NCBI RefSeq assembly: GCF_905171765.1
Contig: NC_053392.1
Location: forward strand, 405,832,565 to 405,896,564
Length of the DNA: 64,000 nucleotides
Direction: 5' to 3'
Origin: Bufo bufo
Lineage: Eukaryota > Chordata > Amphibia > Anura > Bufonidae
Part shown: one piece after another, positions 57,035-64,000 of the stretch
Layout: the number at the start of each line of letters is the position of its first letter
How positions within the stretch are numbered: position 1 is the first letter of the stretch
Made by a program: the position numbers and the translations under genes
Notes under the pieces: model-generated
Told to the model about the DNA's origin: nothing
Databases searched by the model: none
The model's input: only the letters and a program-made list of their open reading frames with translations

Positions 57035-58065
57035 TGACTAAGTTGTAATCGCAATGCGATTAATACAGGTTATATTAATCGCATTGCGAATTCAACTTAG
57101 AGCTGGGTTCCTAATGGTTGTTGTATTGCTAGAATATAACGAAGATTGAGAATATAGTGCTATATTCGTTATATTCGTCAATTCTAGCAATACAACCATT
57201 AGGAACTCAGATCTAAGTTGTTAAAATAATTTGGTCTATAAAGTCAGAGCTGCTCTACCTACCTCCTCCTCCTGGCACCAGAGACTCCTGCAGGGCAGCT
57301 GCCGCGGCGCCCCACCACTCACCAGGCTGCAGTGAATCACACCCCGTCCCCCTTTACCACATGACGGCGCAACGTGATTGCTTGCTTGCGAAGTTTACAA
57401 GTTGAACTTGTGAGTGAGAACTCCTGCGCCGGCGGGCTGCGGGTGACACCCCATCAGACTGGTGTCACCCAGTGCGGCCCGTACCCACCGCACCCCCCTC
57501 GCAACGCCACTGGATCTAAGTTGTAATCGCAATGCGATTAATACAGGTTATATTAATCGCATTGCGATTACAACTTAGATCTGAGTTCCTAATGGTTGTA
57601 TTGCTAGAATATAACGAAGATTGCGAATATAGTGCTATATTCGTTAATTCTAGCAATACAACCATTAGGAACTCAGATCTAAGTTGTAATCGCAATGCGA
57701 TTAATACAGGTTATATTAATTGCATTGCGATTACAACTTAGATCTGAGTTCCTAATGGTTGTATTGCTAGAATATAACGAAGATTGAGAATATAGTGCTA
57801 TATTCGTCAATTCTAGCAATACAACCATTAGGAACTCAGATCTAAGTTGTAATCGCAATGCGATTAATATAACCTGTATTAATCGCATTGCGATTACAAC
57901 TTAGATCTGAGTTCCTAATGGTTGTAATGCTAGAATTGAAAAATATAGCACTATATTCTCAATCTTCGTTATATTCTAGCAATACAACCATTAGGAACTC
58001 AGATCTAAGTTGTAATCGCAATGCGATTAATACAGGTTATATTAATCGCATTGCGAATTTAACTT
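57035..58065. repeat. Alternating array of two palindromes
   Basis: Palindrome P1 is GTAATCGCAATGCGATTAAT / ATTAATCGCATTGCGATTAC around CAGGTTAT. Palindrome P2 is TTCCTAATGGTTGTATTGCT / AGCAATACAACCATTAGGAA around a TATTCGTTAT-rich loop. They alternate P1-P2-P1-P2-P1-P2-P1 with AACTTAGATCTGAG junctions. One P2 is inverted in its loop sequence relative to the others. The 295-bp block 57218-57512 interrupts it. Confidence 0.92.
57218..57512. mobile_element. Insertion in the palindrome array with hAT-N-like right end
   Basis: The right end CCTCGCAACGCCACTG (a CAGTGGCGTTGC terminus) is followed by GATCTAAG. The same octamer precedes the block at 57210-57217. The left end TTGTTAAAATAATTTGG does not match the expected terminus, so the left side may be eroded, or the octamer may simply be part of the array. 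Confidence 0.5.
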
Positions 58066-58380
58066 ACCACACTCTGCGTCAACTACGTAATTTTCCATGG
58101 GAGTTTTGCCATGGATCCCCCTCCGCCATGCCACAGTCCAGGTGTTAGTCCCCTTGAAACAACTTTTCCATTACTATTGTGGCCAGAAAGAGTCCCTGTG
58201 GGTTTTAAAATTTGCCTGTCTATTGAAGTCTATGGCGGTTCGCCCGGTTCGCCCGTTCACGAACATTTGCGGAAATTCGTGTTCACCGTTCGCAAACGGA
58301 AAAATTTATGTTTGCGACATCTCTACTCTGGACCTCAGACTAAGCTGAAGGCTTAACTTATAATAAAACAATAACACTAA

Positions 58381-59276
58381 GGCTGGGTTCACACAAGGCT
58401 GGGTTCACACGGGCGTTGCGGATGCAATGCGGGAAAAGATGCGGGTGCGTTGCGGGAAAATGCATGACTTTTCCGGGCGAGTGCAAAGCGTTTTAATGCA
58501 CGCGCGTGAGGAGAATCGGCAAGTTTGGTACCCAGACCCGAACTTCTTCACAGAAGTTCGGGTTTGGGATCGGTGTTGTGTAGATTTTATTATTTTCCCT
58601 TATAACATGGTTATAAGGGAAAATAGCATTCTTAATAGAGAATGCTAAGTAAATTAGGGATGGAGGGGTTAAAAAAAATAAAAATTAAATTAAACTCACC
58701 TCATCCACTTGTTCGCGCAGCCCGGCACGTCATCTTTCTTCTTCTTTGAGGACCTGAGAGGAAAAGGACCTTTGGTGACATCACTGCGCTCATCACATGG
58801 TCCGTCACCATGGTGTTGGACCATGTGATGGACCATGTGATGAGCGCAGTGACGTCATCAAAGGTCCATTTCCTCCCAGGTCCTCAAAGAAGAAGAAAGA
58901 AGACGAGCCGGGCTGTGCGAACAAGTGGATGAGGTGAGTTTAATTATTATTTTTTTATTTTTTTTAAAAAAGATCGGGTCCCCATCCCGATCGTCACCTT
59001 GCAACCATGCATGAAAATCGCACCGCATCCGCACTTGCTTGCGGATGCTTGCGATTTTCACGCAGCCCCATTCACTTCTATGGGGCCTTCATTGCGTGAA
59101 AAACGCACAATATAGAGCATGCTGCGATTTCCACGCAACGCACAAGTGATGCGTGAAAATCACCGCTCATCTGCACATCCCCATTGAAATGAATGGGTCA
59201 GGGATTCAGTGTGGGTGCAATGAGTTCACCTCACACATTGCACCCGCACTGAATTCTCGCCCGTGTGAAAAGGGCC
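58381..59276. mobile_element. Harbinger-type MITE, 896 bp (TAA duplication)
   Basis: Ends GGCTGGGTTCACAC (doubled at the left) and CGCCCGTGTGAAAAGGGCC, with TAA at 58378-58380 and 59277-59279. Long palindrome across 58690-58950 (TCATCACATGGTCC..GGACCATGTGATG; AGAAGAAGAAAGA arms). No ORF. Confidence 0.88.
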
Positions 59277-59633
59277 TAAGCACAAAGCTAAGACAACACA
59301 GGAGTGGCTTGGAGACAACTCTCCAGTGGCGTAACTACCGGGGAAGCAGGGGAAGCAGCTGCTTCGGGGCCCGGGCTGCCAAGGGGCCCGGCGCCCCGCA
59401 GCGTGTGTGACAGTTTATTTTCAATTTAGTTAAATATCGATTCTTGTCTTAATGTTCAGGGCCCCTTCACAGCAGCAGCGGCTGACCAGGCCCCCTCACT
59501 AATGTGATTTAATCTTACTGTCTCCTAAAGTCTCATGATGTGTCTGGGAACCCACAACCTCCAATGTATCAGTGTATCAGAGGCAAAGCATTTACCCACA
59601 CAGTCTCATATTTTTTCAGTCAGCAGCAAGGCA

Positions 59634-59707
59634 GCTCTTATGGTCTTGTGGTTAAGTGATTTGCCTCTGATACAGAAGGTTGTGGGTTCGAATCCCAGCA
59701 GAAACTT
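59634..59707 (+). other. tRNA-like (pol III promoter-like) segment in hAT-N-3
   Basis: TGGTCTTGTGGTTAAGTGAT resembles a tRNA D-arm/A box, and 40-odd bases later TGTGGGTTCGAATCCCAGC is an excellent T-arm/B box. The acceptor arms do not pair and the anticodon stem is weak, so it is not a functional tRNA. It is more likely the head of a tRNA-derived SINE or a captured pol III promoter. Confidence 0.55.
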
Positions 59708-59849
59708 TTCTGAAATACAAGCACTGACTCCATATATGGACATACAGGGCGGGACACAGGAAGAGGCTGCATCGCATCGCTGACATGGAGGTAAGTAGAA
59801 GTGTTTATTTTATTTTTTTAATACCCGAATGTTACTGCCATGGGGGGAG

Positions 59850-61060
59850 CGGGGGGCACTTGATACTGGCACATGGGGGGAGGGGGGTTGGCACCTGATA
59901 CTGGCACCTGGGGGGGTTGGCACCTGATACTGGCACATGGGGGGGAAGACGCACCTGATACTGGCACATGGGGGGGAGAGGGGTTGGCACCTGATACTGG
60001 CACCTGGGGGGGAGGGGGGTTGGCACCTGATACTGGCACATGGGGGGGAGAGGCACCTGATACTGGCACATGGGGGGGAGAGGCACTTGATACTGGCACT
60101 TTTTTTGTGGGGGGGGGGAGATGGCACTATGATACTGGGACATGGGGGGGAGGAGAGAGGCACTTGATACTGGCACCTGGGGGGGAGGGGGGTTGGCACC
60201 TGATACTGGCACCTGGGGGGGAGAGGCACCTGATACTGGCACATGGGGGGGGGGGAGGGAGAGAGGCACTTGATACTGGCACTTTTTTTGTGGGGGGGGA
60301 GATGGCACTATGATACTGGGACATGGGGGGAGGAGAGAGGCACTTGATACTGGCATGTGGGGGGGTTGGCACTTGATACTGGCACATGGGTGGGTTTGGC
60401 ACTATGATACTGGCACATGGGGGGGAGAGGCACCTGATACTGGCACATGGGGGGAGGGAGAGAGACACTTGATACTGGCACTTTTTTTGTGGGGGGGGGG
60501 GGTGGCACTATGATACTGGGACATTGGGGGGAGCAGAGAGGCACTTGATGCTGACACCTGGGGGAGGAGGGGGGGTTGGCACCTGATACTGGCACATGGG
60601 GGGGAGAGAGGCACCTGATACCGGCACCTGGGGGGGGAGGGGGGTTGGCACCTGATACTGGCACCTGGGGGGGGAGGAGAGGCACCTGATACTGGCACAT
60701 GGGGGGGAGGGAGAGAGGCACTTGATACTGGCACTTTTTTATGAGGGGGGGAGATGGCACTATGATACTGGGACATGGGGGGAGGAGAGAGGCACTTGAT
60801 ACTGGCATGTGGGGGGGGGTTGGCACTTGATACTGGCACATGGGTGGGTTTGGCACTATGATACTGGCACATGGGGGGGAGAGAGGCACTTGATACTGGC
60901 ACTTTTTGGGGGGGGAGATGGCACTATGATACTGGGACATGGGGGGGAAGAGAGAGGCACTTGATACTGGCACATTCGGGGGGGAGATGGCACTATGATA
61001 CTGGGACATGTGGGGGGGAGGAGAGAGGCACTTGATACTGGCACATGATGGGGGGCATCT
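59850..61060. repeat. G-rich minisatellite (~30-45-bp units)
   Basis: About thirty units of GGCACCTGATACTGGCACAT + GGGGGGGAGA variants, some with a TTTTTTTGTGGGGG insert and ATGGCACTATGATACTGGGA. The plus strand has regularly spaced runs of 5-10 G. Open frames on both strands are repeat artefacts. Confidence 0.92.
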
Positions 61061-61534
61061 ATGGGACACTTACCTGGCACATTATTGGGGGCATTATGGG
61101 GGACACTAGGCCGGCAGCCTATCAGAAGCCGGACACTGAGGGGCATCTACTGGGGCACTATATAGGGGTATTTTATAATGGGACATTATGGGGGCACTAT
61201 GGGGACATTAGCTCAACTGGGGGCATTACAAGGGGGTATTTTTGCATTATAAGGAGAATTATTACTACTGGGGGGGCATTATAGTGGGCTTTATTACTCC
61301 CCCATGGTACGACCCCCTAGTAGCAGCACCAGCCTCTCCCTGCTCTGCTATCCCTCTGCCCCTTCTCCAAATGCTTAATATGAAATCTTTCTCATAAGGA
61401 TAAAGTACAACACCAGCTCCGCCGAGCCCCCGGCCAAAGTGTTGAAGTGGTGTCCGAGATCCCCAAGGGTCAAGTAACTGTAAGTTTTCATATGAAATAT
61501 GTTTATGTTATACACATATAGCATCCACTGTGCC

Positions 61535-61635
61535 ACACAATATACAGTATACCGCTACACTGTGCCCCACATTATACAGTATACCTCTACACTGTGCCAC
61601 ACAATATACAGTATACCGCTACACTGTGCCAAAGG
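61535..61635. repeat. Short ~44-bp tandem repeat
   Basis: CACTGTGCCACACAATATAC + AGTATACCGCTA repeated about three times. Confidence 0.85.
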
Positions 61636-62278
61636 AGTGGGGTTTATACAGAAGGAGGGAGGTGCGAAGCGCGCTGGAGGGGCCCTTACAAATATTTGCT
61701 GTGGGGCCCAGTCACTTCTAGTTACACCCCTGCAACTCTCTGAATGTCCTTGAGAGGCCCAGATGGGGCCCTGACTTAAACCTAATCAAACAGCTGTGGA
61801 GAAACTAGAAAATGACTGTTCACTGATGGTCCCCATCCAACCTAAAAAAGCTTGAGAGGATCTGTAGAGAAGAATGGCAGAAATTCCCTAAATGCAGGTA
61901 TGCAAACCTTGTAACATCATATCAAAGAAGACTTGAGGCTATAATTGCTGCCAAAGGTGTATCAACTAAGTACTGCGTAAAGAGTCTGACTACTTATGTC
62001 AATGCAATATTTACATTTTTCCTTCTCAATAAATTAGCAAAGATTTTGAACGTTTTCACTTTGTCATTATAGTGTATTGAATTCAGAATGAAGTGGAAAA
62101 ATATATTTATATATTTTTATTATAGCACAAGGCCGCAACATAAGAAAAAAACTAAAAGGGTTTGAAGGCTTTACGAATGGACTGTACTTTTAGGCCTCAT
62201 GCACATGTCAGTGTTTTGGTCAGTGATTTCCATCAGTGATTGTAAGCCAAAACCAGGATTGGAGCCTCCACAAATATA

Positions 62279-63748
62279 CAGTCGTGGCCAAAAGTTTTGA
62301 GAATTACATAAATATTGGAAATTGGAAAAGTTGCTGTTTAAGTTTTTATAATAGCAATTTGCATATACTCCAGAATGTTATGAAGAATGATCAGATGAAT
62401 TGCATACTCCTTCTTTGCCATGAAAATTAACTTAATCCCAAAAAAACTTTCCACTGCATTTCATTGCTGTCATTAAAGGACCTGCTGAGATCATTTCAGT
62501 AATCGTCTTGTTAACTCAGGTGAGAATATTGACGAGCACAAGGCTGGAGATCATTATGTCAGGCTGATTGGGTTAAAATGGCAGCACCATCATTGCTTTG
62601 CAAAAAAATGGCTTCACAGGCAAGGATATTGTGGCTACTAAGATTGCACCTCAATCAACAATTTATAGGATCATCAAGAACTTCAAGAAAAGAGGTTCAA
62701 TTCTTGTTAAGAAGGCTTCAGGGCTCCAAGAAAGTCCAGCAAGCGCCAGGATCGTCTCCTAAAGAGGATTCAGCTGCGGGATCGGAGTGCCACTAGTGCA
62801 GAGCTTGCTCAGGAATGGCAGCAGGCAGGTGTGAGCGCGTCTGCACGCACAGTAAGGCGAAGACTTTTGGAAGATGGCCTGGTGTCAAGAAGGGCGGCAA
62901 AGAACCCACTTCTCTCCAAAAAAAACATCAGGGACAGATTGATCTTCTGCAGAAAGTATGGTGAATGGACTGCTGAGGACTGGGGCAAAGTCATATTCTC
63001 CGATGAAGCCTCTTTCCGATTGTTTGGGGCATCTGGAAAAAGGCTTGTCCGGAGAAGAAAAGGTGAGCGCTACCATCAGTCCTGTGTCATGCCAACAGTA
63101 AAGCATCCTGAGACCATTCATGTGTGGGATTGCTTCTCATCCAAGGGAGTGGGCTCACTCACAATTTTGCCGAAAAACACAGCCATGAATAAAGAATGGT
63201 ACCAAAACACCCTCCAACAGCAACTTCTTCCAACAATCCAACAACAGTTTGGTGAAGAACAATGCATTTTCCAGCACGATGGAGCACCGTGCCATAAGGC
63301 AAAAGTGATAACTAAGTGGCTCGGGGACCAAAACGTTGACATTTTGGGTCCATGGCCTGGAAACTCCCCAGATCTTAATCCCATTGAGAACTTGTGGTCA
63401 ATCCTCAAGAGGCTGGTGGACAAACAAAAACCGACTAATTCTGACAAACTCCAAGAAGTGATTATGAAAGAATGGGTTGCTATCAGTCAGGAATTGGCCC
63501 AGAAGTTGATTGAGAGCATGCCCAGTCGAATTGCAGAGGTCCTGAAAAAGAAGGGCCAACATTGCAAATACTGACTCTTTGCATAAATGTCATGTAATTG
63601 TCGATAAGCCTTTGAAACGTATGAAGTGCATGTAATTATATTTCACTACATCACAGAAACAACTGAAACAAAGATCTAAAAGCAGTTTTGCAGCAAACTT
63701 TGTGAAAACTAATATTTGTGTCATTCTCAAAACTTTTGGCCACGACTG
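62279..63748 (+). mobile_element. Tc1-6 element
   Basis: Ends CAGTCGTGGCCAAAAGTTTT and its complement, flanked by TA (62277-62278, 63749-63750). Terminal repeats are short compared with the other Tc1 elements here. Confidence 0.95.
62577..63574 (+). pseudogene. Tc1-6 transposase, DD35E, DDE domain intact
   Basis: The N-terminal helix-turn-helix (NGFTGKDIVATKIAPQSTIY) lies at about 62610-62670 in a different frame from the rest. A frameshift near 62740 separates it from DRLLKRIQLRDRSATSAELA and the open frame from 62831 to the stop at 63574. The DDE domain is complete: Asp 1 in VIFSDEASFRLF, Asp 2 in CIFQHDGAPCHKAK and Glu in NSPDLNPIENLW. I count 35 residues between the second Asp and the Glu, one more than in the DD34E copies here. 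The C terminus is AEVLKKKGQHCKY. It is the best-preserved Tc1 catalytic domain in the window and probably the youngest copy. Confidence 0.9.
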
Positions 63749-63851
63749 TAGGGTATAAGGGAAAGATCTGTACCTGTTCTGTGTTTAGACCCACACCTGG
63801 TTTTGGCTCACAATCCATGATGGAAATCACTGACGTTTTAATAAGTCTTAA

Positions 63852-64000
63852 GGCCTCCTGCACATGACCGTATGGCCTTTTCAGTATCTTGCGGTCCGTT
63901 TTTCACGGATCGTTTTTCCTTTTTTTGTTTCAGTAGTGTTTCCGCTACCGTTCCGTTTTGTCGTTCCATTTTTCCATTTGGTTTCCATTTGCGACCCGTT
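63852..64000. mobile_element. Harbinger-type MITE, cut by the window end
   Basis: GGCCTCCTGCACATGACCGT follows TAA at 63849-63851. GTTTTTCACGGATCG and TCCGTTTTGTCGTTCCA match the interior style of the 45200 MITE. The right end lies outside the window. Confidence 0.7.

Larger units (their letters stand above)
56782..58325. mobile_element. Non-autonomous hAT with internal palindrome array
   Basis: Ends TAGAGATTTCCCGAAC and GTTTGCGACATCTCTA, with 8-bp duplication CTCTGGAC at 56774-56781 and 58326-58333 inside the Tc1-5 transposase. GCGAAC-rich blocks near both ends match the autonomous hATs here (TAGAGATG-type). The interior is the array at 57035-58065. Confidence 0.95.
59324..61732. mobile_element. 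Non-autonomous hAT, 2.4 kb (hAT-N-3)
   Basis: Ends CAGTGGCGTAACTACC and TTCTAGTTACACCCCTG, with 8-bp duplication CAACTCTC at 59316-59323 and 61733-61740, in Tc1-5. The right subterminal GTGGGGCCCAGTCACTTCTA resembles hAT-N-1. Contents: a tRNA-like segment, a 1.2-kb G-rich minisatellite, GGGGCATTAT-type short repeats (61060-61290) and a 44-bp tandem repeat. No transposase. Confidence 0.95.
56097..61975 (+). pseudogene. Tc1-5 transposase, in five pieces
   Basis: The start at 56097 gives MIWKDTLCLTADNEYQ and ELPVELRDRIVWRHRS, the first DNA-binding helix. A frameshift precedes RAGHPTKLSNCGKRVLVRD in another frame. TVRKKIFWSD has Asp 1 and is followed by a stop; TVKHGGSSIMLW is next. The hAT-N at 56782 cuts after LIQSALD. 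Across the next two insertions HSTKLRQHRSGLETTL remains, and the Asp 2 codon region has decayed. At 61741 LNVLERPRWGPDLNLIKQLW shows Lys at the position of the catalytic Glu. The end is VIAAKGVSTKY at 61940-61970. The most decayed Tc1 in the window. Confidence 0.85.
55464..62184 (+). mobile_element. Tc1-5 element, host to four nested insertions
   Basis: The left end after TA (55462-55463) is AAGTGTGTTCAGAAAGTCTT. The right end complement is CAGTCCATTCGTAAAGCCTT before TA (62185-62186). Matching inner segments (CACATATTGTTATGCTGCAG / GCAACATAAG) confirm the pair. About 1.55 kb when insertions 55494-55811, 56782-58325, 58381-59276 and 59324-61732 are removed. Confidence 0.85.
62193..63848. mobile_element. 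Harbinger-type MITE split by Tc1-6
   Basis: The left end GGCCTCATGCACATGTCAGT follows TTA. Arms TTTGGTCAGTGATTTCCATC and GATGGAAATCACTGAC (right, near 63830) pair around AAGCCAAAACCAGGATTG / GGTTTTGGCTCACAATCC. The right end is decayed. Tc1-6 inserted at its centre. Confidence 0.7.

Noticed and set aside
59634..59707. A functional tRNA gene
   Set aside because: The B box is good but the acceptor stem does not pair and the anticodon stem is poor; kept only as tRNA-like.
59810..61146. Long Pro/Gly/Ser-rich open frames on both strands
   Set aside because: Artefacts of the G-rich minisatellite; both strands and several frames are open with the same repeating peptide.

Overview
The window looks like intergenic DNA from a large vertebrate genome, most likely an anuran amphibian (frog or toad). 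The basis is the repeat mix: several ZBED/hAT transposons, six Tc1-like elements flanked by TA, a tyrosine-recombinase (Ngaro/DIRS-type) retrotransposon, a Penelope-like element, PIF/Harbinger-type MITEs with 3-bp TAA/TTA duplications, and a TTAA-flanked Kolobok/T2-like MITE. I found no convincing host gene. Nearly all recognisable coding sequence is transposase, reverse transcriptase or recombinase, and almost all of it is broken by stops, frameshifts or nested insertions.

Layout. 1-6608: hAT-A (minus strand), cut by a 1.7-kb non-autonomous hAT (69-1793). 6609-11188: hAT-C (plus), fused to hAT-A without intact termini. 11189-12078: a 73-bp satellite. 12079-23696: hAT-D (minus), interrupted by the complete 6.8-kb element hAT-B (14184-20973, 8-bp duplication GTGGCAAG), which itself carries a 1.1-kb LTR-like insertion. 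23697-24500: hAT scraps. 24559-30023: Ngaro element with split direct repeats, an intact-looking tyrosine recombinase and most of its reverse transcriptase deleted. 30024-31222: second GC-rich hAT-N fragment. 31223-35280: hAT-E (minus) with an LTR-like insertion. 35281-44329: more satellite, cut by Tc1-1, by a solo-LTR-like element holding Tc1-2 and Tc1-3, and by a hAT-N, ending in the terminus of another hAT (hAT-G). 44330-45170: tail of a hAT-D relative. 45200-47670: MITEs. 48233-50310: Penelope-like element with a 14-bp duplication, next to hAT-F (to about 54190), which also holds LTR-like copy 3 and Tc1-4. 55464-62184: Tc1-5, interrupted by four elements. 62193-64000: MITEs and Tc1-6, whose DDE domain is open and has a DD35E triad.

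Nothing here forms a cellular pathway. The functional content is transposon biology. Each autonomous hAT has a TATA/CCAAT promoter end, a BED-finger/RNase H-fold transposase, and tandem arrays flanking the transposase whose sequence differs between elements even where the transposases are close relatives. The nesting gives relative ages: hAT bodies and Tc1-5 are old, and LTR-like elements, Tc1 copies and hAT-N elements sit inside them.

The observations most worth following are the turnover of subterminal arrays between related hAT copies, a protein-like module triplicated inside the hAT-D array, the alternating palindrome array at 57035-58065, and a three-copy 5-bp-duplication element family with hairpin ends.
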